Shown: positions 17,742 through 26,273 of the stretch, piece after piece | Layout: each line of letters begins with the position of its first letter | Position numbering within the stretch: the first letter of the stretch is position 1 | Assembly: GCA_003155135.1 (NCBI GenBank) | Contig: PMFN01000022.1 | Location: 50,957-114,956, forward strand | Direction: 5' to 3' | Source of the DNA: Acidimicrobiaceae bacterium | GTDB taxonomy: Bacteria; Actinomycetota; Acidimicrobiia; Acidimicrobiales; RAAP-2 | DNA: 64,000 nt | The notes under the pieces: model-generated | What the model saw: only the letters and a program-made list of their open reading frames with translations | Told to the model about the DNA's origin: nothing | The model's database searches: none | Translations under genes and position numbers: made by a program

Positions 17742-18868
17742 CGATCCCTCCCGGGCCCCGGCGCCCCCACCACACCCGCTCGACCCTCCTCGTGGACGAG
17801 GGCGACCAGCTCGGTGAGGATCCCCGGGTCGGTCTCGGGGAGGACGCCGTGCCCAAGGTTGAAGATATGCCCCGGGGCCGTGCCGGCCTGCGCCAGGACC
17901 GCCCGGGCCTCGGTGGCCACCACGTCGAAGGGTGCGAGGCACACCGCGGGGTCGAGATTGCCCTGCACGGCGAGGCCGCCGACGCGCCGGCGGGCCTCGT
18001 CGAGGGGGACACGCCAGTCGATGCCGACCACGTCGGCACCCGAGGTGGCCATGAGGGCGAGCAGCTCGCCGGTCCCGACCCCGAAGACGATGGTCGCCAC
18101 GCCGAGGTCGGCCACGCCGGCGAGCACCTTGGCGGTGGCGGGCAGCACCGCCGTGGCGTACTCGGCGGGCGAGAGCGCCCCGGCCCAGCTGTCGAAGAGC
18201 TGGATGGCATTGGCGCCCGCCTCGATCTGGGCGCGCAACGAGGCGATCGCCATGTCGGCCAGTCGATCCATCAGCTGCGCGAAGAGCACCGGGTCGGTGT
18301 GGAGCATCCGCTTCACCTTGGTGAAATTGCGCGACGGGCCGCCCTCGATGAGGTAGCTGGCGACGGTGAAGGGCGCCCCGGCGAAGCCGATCAGGGCGAC
18401 CCCCGGGGGGAGCTCGGCGGCGACCAGGGCCACCGCGGCCGCCACATAGGGGACGTCGGACTCGGGCTCGAGGGGGCGGAGCCGGGCGAGGTCCGCCTCG
18501 CCGGCGAAGGGCTCGGCGATCACCGGGCCGCGTCCGGGGACCACGTCGACCCCGAACCCGATGGCGTGGACCGGCACCACGATGTCGGAGAACACGATGG
18601 CGGCGTCGACCCCGTAGCGGCGCACCGGTTGGAGGGTGACCTCGGCGGCGAGGGCCGGGTCGGCGATGGCCGAGAGGATGCTGCCCTCACCGCGCAGGGA
18701 CCGGTACTCGGGGAGTGAGCGGCCCGCCTGGCGCATGAACCACACCGGGGTGTGCGGCACCGGCTGGCTGCGGGCGGCGAGGACGAGGGGGAGCGGTGCG
18801 CTCGACGCGGCCCCGTCGACCAGCTCGTCGCCGTCGAGACCCTCGTGGGTGGTCGAAGGCCCACTCAC
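17738..18868 (-). CDS. hemE: Uroporphyrinogen decarboxylase
   Basis: A 376-residue cytoplasmic enzyme that removes four carboxyl groups from uroporphyrinogen III to give coproporphyrinogen III. The family signature PVWFMRQAGRSLPEYR is near residue 45, with the catalytic Asp in VFSDIVVP and the second signature GFAGAPFTVASYLIEGG. The ~30 residues before the core are not conserved (GDELVDGAASSAPLPL). The GTG start overlaps the stop of the ybjQ-like gene by 4 bp. It is second in the run ybjQ-like, hemE, hemH, hemY, lnt. Confidence 0.95.
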   Translation of the reverse strand: MSGPSTTHEGLDGDELVDGAASSAPLPLVLAARSQPVPHTPVWFMRQAGRSLPEYRSLRGEGSILSAIADPALAAEVTLQPVRRYGVDAAIVFSDIVVPVHAIGFGVDVVPGRGPVIAEPFAGEADLARLRPLEPESDVPYVAAAVALVAAELPPGVALIGFAGAPFTVASYLIEGGPSRNFTKVKRMLHTDPVLFAQLMDRLADMAIASLRAQIEAGANAIQLFDSWAGALSPAEYATAVLPATAKVLAGVADLGVATIVFGVGTGELLALMATSGADVVGIDWRVPLDEARRRVGGLAVQGNLDPAVCLAPFDVVATEARAVLAQAGTAPGHIFNLGHGVLPETDPGILTELVALVHEEGRAGVVGAPGPGRDR

Positions 18869-19209
18869 TTGACAGGTTCGATGACGCACGCCGTGCCGTA
18901 GGCGCAGATTTCGCTCCACGCCGAGCCGAGCTCGGAGGTGTCGAAGCGCATGGCGATCACCGCGTTGGCCCCCCGGCCCTCGGCCTCGGTCACCATCCGC
19001 TGTATCACCTCTTCGCGCGAGGTCTGGAGGTTTTTCGTCATTCCCTTGAGCTCGCCCCCGAACATGGACTTGAAGCCGGCCCCCGTCTGGGAGAAGGCGT
19101 TGCGGGACCGAACGGTCAGGCCGAACACCTCACCGAGCACCGTGGTCACCCGGTAGCCCGGAACGTCGTTCATGGTCGAGATCAACACGGCTCTCCCGTC
19201 GCGCACCAT
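18865..19209 (-). CDS. YbjQ/UPF0145 family heavy-metal-binding-domain protein
   Basis: A 114-residue member of the YbjQ/UPF0145 family, small oligomeric proteins of unknown job. Typical features are VLISTMNDVPGYRVTTVLG at the N-terminus, VRSRNAF, MVTEAEGRGANAVIAMRFDTSE in the middle and the end ICAYGTACVIEP. It has two Cys near the C-terminus. It is the first gene of the haem operon and is coupled to hemE by a GTGA overlap, so it may take part in metal or porphyrin handling, but that is only context. The start at 19209 is the first in-frame ATG; a later ATG at 19173 is possible. Confidence 0.8.
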   Translation of the reverse strand: MVRDGRAVLISTMNDVPGYRVTTVLGEVFGLTVRSRNAFSQTGAGFKSMFGGELKGMTKNLQTSREEVIQRMVTEAEGRGANAVIAMRFDTSELGSAWSEICAYGTACVIEPVK

Positions 19210-19313
19210 CGCTCGATGCAGGACACGATCATCGCAGGCAGGTCGTGGTGGGACCAGCGCACGGGCTGGAGGTACCTCCGGGGCCCGGCCGCGTCACACC
19301 GGGCGATGTCCCG

Positions 19314-19319
19314 TAGACT
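19314..19319 (+). promoter_or_regulatory. Candidate -10 element for helicase gene
   Basis: TAGACT matches TANNNT. Transcription from here would begin near 19326, downstream of the in-frame ATG at 19322, which supports the later GTG start at 19379. No convincing -35 is seen. Confidence 0.3.
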
Positions 19320-19378
19320 TGATGGTTCTGCAGTTCAGGCGTCGGAGGGACCTCGGTCCACCGGATGGAAGGGACGAC

Positions 19379-21778
19379 GTGGCCGTAGATCCCGAGCTTG
19401 AGGAAGAACAGCAGTTCCTCGACCGAGCCCATGACGGCCTCGACGCCATGCGCTCCGAGGCCAACCGCATGCTCGAATCGGTGCTCGACCTCGGCCGGGG
19501 GGGCACCTTCCAGTCGAGGACCGAGCGCGACATCGTCGTGCGCACCAGCCTGGCCAGGCTGAACCAGCTCGACATTGGTGACCAGGCGCTCTGCTTCGGG
19601 CGCATCGACCGCCTCCCCGAGGACGGCGGCGCCTGGGAGGCCTTCCACATCGGGCGCGTGGCGGTCTCGGGCCAAGACCACGAGCCCCTCGTCGTGGACT
19701 GGCGGGCCCCGGTGGCTGAGCCCTTCTACCGGGCCACCGGCCTCGACCCCCAGGGCCTCGCCCGGCGCCGCCACCTTGCCGTGCGCGGCCGCAAGGTCAC
19801 GGGCTTGGAGGACGAGTACTTCGCCGTGCCCGATGCCGAGCGCTACCGCAACGAGGTCGCCGAGGGCGAGGGCACGACCCACCAGGACCGCCTCATCGAA
19901 GACGGCATGGCGCTCGGCGGCCCGGGCGCGCTGCTCGCCGCCCTCGGCCAGGCCCGCACCGGGCGCATGGGCGACATCGTCGCCACCATCCAGCGCGAGC
20001 AGGACGAGATCATCCGCTCACCGCTGCCCGGCGTCCTCCTCGTCCAAGGTGGCCCCGGGACGGGCAAGACGGCCGTCGCCCTCCACCGTGCCGCCTATCT
20101 GCTCTACACGCACCGTTTCCCGCTCGAGCGCCAAGGTGTGCTGGTCGTCGGGCCCAACCCGCTCTTCCTGCGCTACATCGAACAGGTGCTGCCGTCCCTC
20201 GGGGAGACCGGGGTCACGCTCTCGACCGTCTCGGGCCTCGTCTCGGAGGTCAAGGTCCGCGGTACCGACGCACCCGACGCGGCGCGCCTGAAGGGCGACG
20301 AACGGATGGCGAGCGTCCTCGCCCGGGCGGTGCGGACCAGGCAGCGGCCGCTGCGTGAGGACGTGGCGATCCCGTTCGGGGCAGGGGTCCTGCGCCTGCG
20401 CGCCGGGGACACCGAGACCATCGTCGAGCGTGCCCGCCGTCGGCCCGGCCCCCACAACACCCGCCGTCGCTTCGTCGACCAGCAGGTCGTCCGGGTGCTC
20501 GCCACCCAGTACGAACGGATCCAGCGGAGCGCGGGCGAGCCGGCGCGCCCGTCCGCCGAGTTGCTCGCCGGACTCGACGTCGAGGGCACACTCGACGGCG
20601 ACCTCGGCGTCGACGCGGGCAATGAGTTCGACGTGGAGGAGTTCGGGCGCCAGGTCCGCCGTTCGCCCGAGCTCGCAGCCGCGTTGGAGCGCATGTGGCC
20701 GCGTCTCGCGCCCCATGAGCTGCTCCACGACCTGTTCGGGGCACCGGCCCTCTTGAACGCAGCGGGCAAGGGCGTGGTCTCGAGCGCGGAGATCGCGCTC
20801 CTCCACCGGCAGCGGAGCGCCTCGTTCGACGACGTCGAGTGGACCGCCGCCGATGCGGCACTCGTCGACGAGGCCCGCACGCTGCTCGGCCCGCGTCGGG
20901 CCGGCACCGCCCGGAACCGGCCCGACCCTCGGCACCTCGAGCGCGCCAGGGAGGAGACCGGCTTTTGGCCGAGCGGCCTCGACACGTCGCCGATGCCCTC
21001 GGGCCCGCTCACCGCCGACCCCGACGACCCGGCGCGCGCCTACGGCCACATCGTCGTCGACGAGGTCCAGGACCTCTCTCCCATGCAGCTGCGCATGCTG
21101 GCGCGCCGCTCGCTGTCGGGTTCGATGACCGTGGTGGGCGACATCGCCCAGGCCACGGGCCCCTGGGCGCCCTCGAGCTGGGACGACGTGACGGCCCACC
21201 TGAGCCCCCGACGCGAGCCCCGCAAGGTGGAGCTGACGGTCAGCTATCGCACACCGGCCGAGGTGGTGGAGATCGCCGCCCGGGTGCTGCGCGTCGCCGC
21301 CCCCGACATCACGCCGCCACGCCCGGTGCGCGAGTCGGGCGAGCGCCCGCGCTTCGTCGCCGCCGCGCCTGGGACGCTCGCCGAGCGCGTGGCCGAGGCG
21401 GCCGCCGAGGAGCTCGCCGCGCTCACGCCCGGTCGGGTGGCGGTGCTCGCACCCGCCCCCTTGCTGCCCGCCCTCGGTGCTGCGCTGGCCGAGAGGGGCC
21501 TCGACCCGGTGGACCCGCGCGACCCGCGGAGCGAGGGCCTCGCCGCGGCGCTCGTGCTCCTGCCCTCCGACGAGGCGAACGGCCTCGAGTTCGACGGGGT
21601 GGTGGTGGCCGAACCCGCCCTCATCGCCGCCGGCGACGGGGGCGAGGGGGAGCCGACCACCCGCGGGCTGCGCACGCTGTATGTGGCGCTGACACGCCCC
21701 ACGCGCCGTCTGGCGGTCGTCCATTCGCTCCCCTTGCCGATCGGCTTGGCGCAGGAGCGCTCGCCCGCCCACTTCTAA
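19379..21778 (+). CDS. UvrD/HelD-like superfamily 1 helicase-type ATPase
   Basis: A 799-residue protein similar to HelD, the RNA-polymerase recycling ATPase of Gram-positive bacteria. The N-terminal coiled arm begins ELEEEQQFLDRAHDGLDAM. The Walker A motif is GGPGTGKTAVALHRAAYLLYTHR-like (GPGTGKTA near residue 225), the Walker B motif is VVDEVQDLSPMQ (near 559), followed by GDIAQATGPWAPSSWDD and SYRTPAEVVEIAARVL. The end carries LRTLYVALTRPTRRLAVVH (motif VI). The GTG at 19379 has GGAAGGGA 4-6 bp upstream; the frame is open upstream, but the ATG at 19322 lacks a ribosome site. It would act on stalled transcription complexes. Confidence 0.85.
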   Translation: MAVDPELEEEQQFLDRAHDGLDAMRSEANRMLESVLDLGRGGTFQSRTERDIVVRTSLARLNQLDIGDQALCFGRIDRLPEDGGAWEAFHIGRVAVSGQDHEPLVVDWRAPVAEPFYRATGLDPQGLARRRHLAVRGRKVTGLEDEYFAVPDAERYRNEVAEGEGTTHQDRLIEDGMALGGPGALLAALGQARTGRMGDIVATIQREQDEIIRSPLPGVLLVQGGPGTGKTAVALHRAAYLLYTHRFPLERQGVLVVGPNPLFLRYIEQVLPSLGETGVTLSTVSGLVSEVKVRGTDAPDAARLKGDERMASVLARAVRTRQRPLREDVAIPFGAGVLRLRAGDTETIVERARRRPGPHNTRRRFVDQQVVRVLATQYERIQRSAGEPARPSAELLAGLDVEGTLDGDLGVDAGNEFDVEEFGRQVRRSPELAAALERMWPRLAPHELLHDLFGAPALLNAAGKGVVSSAEIALLHRQRSASFDDVEWTAADAALVDEARTLLGPRRAGTARNRPDPRHLERAREETGFWPSGLDTSPMPSGPLTADPDDPARAYGHIVVDEVQDLSPMQLRMLARRSLSGSMTVVGDIAQATGPWAPSSWDDVTAHLSPRREPRKVELTVSYRTPAEVVEIAARVLRVAAPDITPPRPVRESGERPRFVAAAPGTLAERVAEAAAEELAALTPGRVAVLAPAPLLPALGAALAERGLDPVDPRDPRSEGLAAALVLLPSDEANGLEFDGVVVAEPALIAAGDGGEGEPTTRGLRTLYVALTRPTRRLAVVHSLPLPIGLAQERSPAHF

Positions 21779-21791
21779 AGGGAGGCGAATT

Positions 21792-21805
21792 GGGCCAAAC
21801 GGCCC
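21792..21805 (+). terminator. Short hairpin after helicase gene
   Basis: GGGCC, loop AAAC, GGCCC lies 14 bp after the stop of the helicase gene and is followed by TTGTGG. The perfect 5-bp GC stem could terminate or stabilise the transcript, but there is no real U tract. Confidence 0.35.
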
Positions 21806-21890
21806 TTGTGGCGGCCTACCGCAAGGGTGCCGAAAACGCTCCGACCTGCTTGTTGGCGCAAATTGCCCGGGTTCAACTAGAAAATAGGGC

Positions 21891-22487
21891 GTGACCCAGG
21901 CCATTTCGGTGGAGCAACCGGGCAAGCGCACCAAGATCGTCCACGACCGGCCGCCGATGTTGGCAATCGGGATCATGATCTGGCTCGGCTCGGAGTTCAT
22001 GTTCTTCAGTGGCCTCTTCGCGGCCTTCTTCACGATCCGCGCCCACGCAGTTGTCTGGCCGCCGGTCGGTACCAAGCTCGACACCCTCCAGGCAGGGATT
22101 TTCACCCTGATCCTCGTCTCGTCGAGTGGGACCATGTGGATGGCCGTGCACCACGAGGAGTACCGCGAGCGTGCGAAGGCCCGGGTGTGGATCGCCCTCA
22201 CCTTGGTCCTCGGCGCCCTGTTCCTCGCCAACCAGATCTACGAATGGACGCACCAGACGACGCGCCCGGGCACCAACGCCTACGGCTCGCTGTTCTTCAT
22301 CATGACGGGCCTCCACGGGATCCACGTCTTCATCGGCCTCGTGGCCATGGTGTTCCTCCTCGGCCGGCTGAAGGGCCAGGCTGACGACCCGGGCGAGCTG
22401 TCCGTCGTCCAGGGCATCAGCTACTACTGGCACTTCGTCGACATTGTCTGGATCGGCCTGTACAGCTGTCTGTTCCTGCTCAAGTAG
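21891..22487 (+). CDS. ctaE: Cytochrome c oxidase subunit III
   Basis: A 198-residue membrane protein with five predicted helices, the short form of subunit III usual in actinobacteria. Recognisable parts are GIMIWLGSEFMFFSGLFAAFF, the Glu-bearing helix, HEEYRERAKARVW, FFIMTGLHGIHVFIGLVAM and YYWHFVDIVWIGLYSCLFLLK. It belongs to the aa3 terminal oxidase. The start is a GTG without a Shine-Dalgarno sequence; an AT-rich TAGAAAAT lies just upstream. It is first in ctaE-qcrC-qcrA-qcrB, the usual actinobacterial arrangement linking the oxidase and the bc1 complex, which form one supercomplex. Confidence 0.95.
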   Translation: MTQAISVEQPGKRTKIVHDRPPMLAIGIMIWLGSEFMFFSGLFAAFFTIRAHAVVWPPVGTKLDTLQAGIFTLILVSSSGTMWMAVHHEEYRERAKARVWIALTLVLGALFLANQIYEWTHQTTRPGTNAYGSLFFIMTGLHGIHVFIGLVAMVFLLGRLKGQADDPGELSVVQGISYYWHFVDIVWIGLYSCLFLLK

Positions 22488-22494
22488 GGGTTGC

Positions 22495-23541
22495 ATGCGT
22501 CATCTGACAAGGAATCGCTACCTGCTGCCCGCAGCCGTGATCAGCGCGGTCGGGCTCGCGGGCATTGCGGTGTTCAGCGGTGGCGCCCAGGCCTCGGACA
22601 CGACGACCACGGTGCCGGCGGCGACCACGCCCACCACCACCCCGGTCCCGACGACCGCCTCGTCGGCTGCCGCTGCTGCCGCCGCCGCCGAGGGTGCCGC
22701 CGCCGAAGGTGCCGCCGCCAGTTCACTCGCGTCGCCGGTGGCGGCCACCATCTCGCCCAAGTTCCCGAGCTCGCCGGGCAACACCACCGTCTTCAACGCC
22801 GGGAACCCCCGCTACTCCTCCAGGGTCTTCGTCTCGGGCGGCAAGGTCACCGCCTACGGCAACCGGGCCATCCTCTACACCGCCCCGCCGTCGAGCTACA
22901 TCCCCGCCGGCGAGGCGCTCTTCGCCCAGAACTGCGCCAGCTGCCACGGCAACGAGGCGGAGGGCACCACCGCGGCCCCCAACCTGGTCGGCGTCGGGCC
23001 GGCGACCGTCGACTTCTGGGTGGTCACCGGCCGCATGCCCGCCGACAACACCCCGAGCATCGAGGCACCCCGCAAGCCGCCGCGCCTCAATCCCACCCAG
23101 GCGCTCAAGATCGCCGCGTGGGTCAACTCGCTCGACCCGGCCACGCCCTACATCCCCCACGTCAACCTCTCCACCGCGAATCTCTCGACGGGCGCGAGCC
23201 TCTTCGCCCTCAATTGCGCGGCATGCCACACCATCACCGGCGGTGGTGACGCCCTCGCCTTTGGAACCTCAGCGCCCTCGCTGCACGTGGCCACCCCGAC
23301 CGAGGTGGCCGAGGCCATCCGCACCGGGCCCGCCAACATGCCCCGCTTCACCGGGAACCTGACCGACGCCCAGGTGCGCGACATCGTGGGCTACGTCACC
23401 TCGACCATCCAGCACCCGAACAACGCAGGGGGCATCGGCCTCGGCGGGCTCGGGCCGGTCGGTGAGGGCTTCGTCGGGCTCCTCTTCGGTGTGGGCATCC
23501 TCGCCCTCATCTGCTTCTGGATCGGAGACCGGGCCAAGTGA
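22495..23541 (+). CDS. qcrC: Cytochrome bc1 complex di-haem cytochrome c subunit
   Basis: A 348-residue membrane-anchored cytochrome c with two CxxCH haem sites, CASCHGNEAEG and CAACHTITGGG. The first membrane segment (LLPAAVISAVGLAGIAVF) acts as signal anchor. A Thr- and Ala-rich linker follows, then the two haem domains outside the membrane, and a C-terminal anchor VGLLFGVGILALICFWIGDR. The two haems carry electrons from QcrA to the CuA site of CtaC without a soluble cytochrome c, as is known for actinobacterial bc1-aa3 supercomplexes. The ATG lies 7 bp after ctaE; in-frame codons upstream overlap ctaE and are rejected. Confidence 0.95.
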   Translation: MRHLTRNRYLLPAAVISAVGLAGIAVFSGGAQASDTTTTVPAATTPTTTPVPTTASSAAAAAAAAEGAAAEGAAASSLASPVAATISPKFPSSPGNTTVFNAGNPRYSSRVFVSGGKVTAYGNRAILYTAPPSSYIPAGEALFAQNCASCHGNEAEGTTAAPNLVGVGPATVDFWVVTGRMPADNTPSIEAPRKPPRLNPTQALKIAAWVNSLDPATPYIPHVNLSTANLSTGASLFALNCAACHTITGGGDALAFGTSAPSLHVATPTEVAEAIRTGPANMPRFTGNLTDAQVRDIVGYVTSTIQHPNNAGGIGLGGLGPVGEGFVGLLFGVGILALICFWIGDRAK

Positions 23542-23578
23542 GCCGGAACGAGCGACACTCGAGAGGCGGGGACCGACG

Positions 23579-24571
23579 GTGAGCGAGACCGAGCAGACGA
23601 CGGTCGACGTCGCTGCCCCGACCAACGGCGACGGCGAAGAAGCGCACCGCACGTCGGTGCCCATCCCCATCGCCCGCCTCTCCGACCCGCACCTCCAAGA
23701 TGCGGCGCGCTACCCCGAACGGGTGGAGCGCATCGCGGCGGTCGCCATGGTGCTCGGCACCATCGCGGTCGCCGGGTTCGGCGTCGCCTACTGGCAGAAC
23801 GCCAACCCATGGATCCTCGGTGCCACCTTCGGCGCCGGTCTCCTCCTGCTGGGCTTCGGGCTCACCACCTGGGGCAAGTACCTGATGCCCCAGGGCCCCT
23901 TCGTGGAGGAGCGCCACCCCCTGGCCTCGACACCGGCCGAACGCGACGCCATGTCGGCGGCCCTCGTCCAGCGCTCGGGCATCGTGGTCAAGCGCCGCCG
24001 CATGCTCGGCGGCCTGCTCGCCACCGGCCTCGGGGTCTTCGGCATCGTCGCCCTCTTCCCGCTGCTCCGCTCGCTCGGGCCGGTCCCAGGCGACACACTG
24101 ACAAAGACCAACTGGAAGAAGGGCTCACGGCTCGTCGACTCGAACGGCCGGCCCATCAAGGTCAACGAGCTCGAAGTCGGCGGCATCCAGACCGTGTTCC
24201 CCGAGGGGAACGCCTACACCGAGGAGGGCCAGGCCGTCGACCAGACCGTCCTCATCAGGGTCGGCACCTCGGCCATCGTGACGATGCCCGGCCGCGAGAC
24301 CTGGGCCCCGGCCGGCTACGTGGCCTACTCCAAGGTGTGCACGCACGCCGGCTGCCCGGTCGGCCTCTACGAGCAGCAGCTGCAGCTCCTCGTGTGCCCC
24401 TGTCACCAGTCGATGTTCGACGTCACCAACGGCGCGGTGCCGAAGTTCGGGCCCGCCCCGAGGCCGCTCCCGCAGCTGCCGCTCCAGATCACCTCTGATG
24501 GCTACCTCGTTGCCCAGGCTGGCTACGATCAGCCCGTGGGCCCTGGCTACTGGGAGCGCAACTCGGGATGA
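23579..24571 (+). CDS. qcrA: Cytochrome bc1 complex Rieske iron-sulfur subunit
   Basis: A 330-residue Rieske protein with the three-helix N-terminus usual in actinobacteria. Two helices lie near residues 55-105. The third follows an internal twin-arginine-like motif KRRRMLGG (residues 138-145), which in Streptomyces QcrA directs Tat export of the C-terminal domain. The [2Fe-2S] ligands are in CTHAGC and CPCHQS. It passes electrons from quinol to QcrC. The GTG start has GAGGCGGGG upstream; the in-frame extension to 23462 overlaps qcrC. Its stop overlaps the qcrB start by 4 bp (ATGA). Confidence 0.95.
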   Translation: MSETEQTTVDVAAPTNGDGEEAHRTSVPIPIARLSDPHLQDAARYPERVERIAAVAMVLGTIAVAGFGVAYWQNANPWILGATFGAGLLLLGFGLTTWGKYLMPQGPFVEERHPLASTPAERDAMSAALVQRSGIVVKRRRMLGGLLATGLGVFGIVALFPLLRSLGPVPGDTLTKTNWKKGSRLVDSNGRPIKVNELEVGGIQTVFPEGNAYTEEGQAVDQTVLIRVGTSAIVTMPGRETWAPAGYVAYSKVCTHAGCPVGLYEQQLQLLVCPCHQSMFDVTNGAVPKFGPAPRPLPQLPLQITSDGYLVAQAGYDQPVGPGYWERNSG

Positions 24572-26208
24572 GCACATCTGAGACCACCAGCGGCCACTCC
24601 CAGACGGCGGTGACCGACGGGCACGCCGCCAGCGGATCCAACGGCAAGGCCCGCACCAAGCGAGAGCAGAAGGCTGCCCTCGGCCCCTACGGCCGCACCG
24701 GCAAGATCGTCGGCGAGCTCGACGACCGCCTCGGCATCGCCAAGGGCGGCCGCACCTTCTTGGACAAGGTCTTCCCCGACCACTGGTCCTTCATGCTGGG
24801 CGAGATCGCCCTGTACTCCTTCGTCATCCTGCTCGCCACGGGCGTCTTCCTCACGCTCTACTACGTGCCCTCCCAGACAATGGTCATCTACCACGGCAGC
24901 TACGCCCCGCTGCGTGGGCAGCGGATGTCGGAGGCCTACCTCTCGTCGGTCAACCTGTCCTTCGCTGTCCGTGCCGGGCTGCTCATGCGCCAGATGCACC
25001 ACTGGGCGGCCGACATCTTCATCGGCGCCATGGTGGTCCACATGGCCCGCATCTTCTTCACCGGGGCCTTCCGCAAGCCACGCGAGCTCAACTGGACCAT
25101 CGGGGTCACGTTGCTCACCCTCGGCATCATCGAGGGCTTCTTGGGCTACTCGCTCCCCGACGACCTGGTCTCGGGCACCGGCATCCGCATCGCGGACTCG
25201 ATCATCCTGTCGATCCCGATCGTCGGGTCGTACCTCTCGTTCTTCCTGTTCGGTGGGCCGTTCCCGGGCCACATCATCATCGAGCGCTTCTACATCATCC
25301 ACGTGCTCATCATCCCGGCCATCATCGCCGGGATGGTGGGGGCCCACCTTGGGCTGCTCGTGCGCCAGAAGCACACGCAATTCCGCGGCCACGGCCGCAG
25401 CGAGACCAACGTGGTCGGCTCGCCCATGTTCCCGACGTTCATGGCCAAGACCACGGGCTTTCTCTTCATGACCGCCGGTGTCACCGGGATACTCGGCGGC
25501 CTCGTCCAGATCAACCCCATCTGGCAGTTCGGACCCTACGAGCCCGACAAGATCTCCTACGCCGTCCAGCCGGACTGGTACATGGGCTGGCTCGACGGCG
25601 CCCTGCGCATCATGCCGTCGTGGGAGACGGCGATCTGGGGCCACACGATCCCCTGGGAGATCTTCCTGCCCGCGATCGTGTTCCCGGGCCTCATCTTCGG
25701 CGTCTGCTACATGTGGCCCGGCCTCGAGCGCAAGTTCACCGGGGACAACGAGCTGCACAACCTCTTGGACCGGCCGCGTGACCGGCCCAAGCGCACCGCC
25801 GCTGGGGCGGCCATGCTCGCCTTCTTGTTCACGCTGTTCGCCGCCAGTTCGACCGACGTGCTCGCCAACTTCTTCCACATCTCGCTCAACGAGGTGCTGT
25901 GGTTCTTCCGGATCGCCATCTTCGTCGTGCCGGTCATCGCCGGCCTCGTCACGTGGCGTATCTGCATCGAGATGCAGCATGCGTCGGGCATCGGCAAACG
26001 CAAGCGGGCGGTGATCGTGAGCCGCAGCGAGACCGGCGAGTACACGACGACCCCGGCCCCCGGCCGGGTGGACGCCGACGTCGTCGAGCTCGACGCCGCG
26101 CCGGTCCCCGTGCTCATCGACATGGACTCGGCTCCCGAGCCCGAGCCGGTGGGAGCGGGTGCGGACGGCGAGGGCGCCGGTGCCGGCGTGCGGCGCGTCA
26201 CCCGCTGA
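24568..26208 (+). CDS. qcrB: Cytochrome bc1 complex cytochrome b subunit
   Basis: A 546-residue cytochrome b. The quinol-site motif is PDWY (QPDWYMGWLDGALR), the actinobacterial form of PEWY. Haem-ligand His pairs are seen in MHHWAADIFIGAMVVHM and in YIIHVLIIPAI ... GAHL. The N-terminal ~55 residues are soluble (RTKREQKAALGPYGRT). The C-terminal ~110 residues form a long hydrophilic tail after the last helices, ending in an acidic Pro- and Ala-rich stretch. This subunit is the known target of bc1-directed anti-mycobacterial drugs. It closes the ctaE-qcrCAB operon and is translationally coupled to qcrA. Confidence 0.95.
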   Translation: MSTSETTSGHSQTAVTDGHAASGSNGKARTKREQKAALGPYGRTGKIVGELDDRLGIAKGGRTFLDKVFPDHWSFMLGEIALYSFVILLATGVFLTLYYVPSQTMVIYHGSYAPLRGQRMSEAYLSSVNLSFAVRAGLLMRQMHHWAADIFIGAMVVHMARIFFTGAFRKPRELNWTIGVTLLTLGIIEGFLGYSLPDDLVSGTGIRIADSIILSIPIVGSYLSFFLFGGPFPGHIIIERFYIIHVLIIPAIIAGMVGAHLGLLVRQKHTQFRGHGRSETNVVGSPMFPTFMAKTTGFLFMTAGVTGILGGLVQINPIWQFGPYEPDKISYAVQPDWYMGWLDGALRIMPSWETAIWGHTIPWEIFLPAIVFPGLIFGVCYMWPGLERKFTGDNELHNLLDRPRDRPKRTAAGAAMLAFLFTLFAASSTDVLANFFHISLNEVLWFFRIAIFVVPVIAGLVTWRICIEMQHASGIGKRKRAVIVSRSETGEYTTTPAPGRVDADVVELDAAPVPVLIDMDSAPEPEPVGAGADGEGAGAGVRRVTR

Positions 26209-26260
26209 GGACCCTCTGAGGATCGTCGTGGGGCGCTGCCTCACACTGAGGGGCAACCGG

Positions 26261-26266
26261 TAGTCT
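26261..26266 (+). promoter_or_regulatory. Candidate -10 element, leaderless start of lipoprotein gene
   Basis: TAGTCT ends 7 bp before the GTG at 26274. No Shine-Dalgarno sequence fits that start, which points to a leaderless transcript separate from the qcr operon. Confidence 0.4.
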
Positions 26267-26273
26267 CCGCAAG

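Noticed and set aside
21792-21805. Hairpin as a proven intrinsic terminator
   Set aside because: The stem is perfect but short and there is no U tract, so it is kept only as a low-confidence terminator.
22600-22740. Ala/Thr-rich repeats in qcrC as a possible DNA repeat element
   Set aside because: They encode the usual flexible linker between anchor and haem domains. Similar Thr-rich linkers occur in the lipoprotein at 26274 and the DoxX-Rieske protein.
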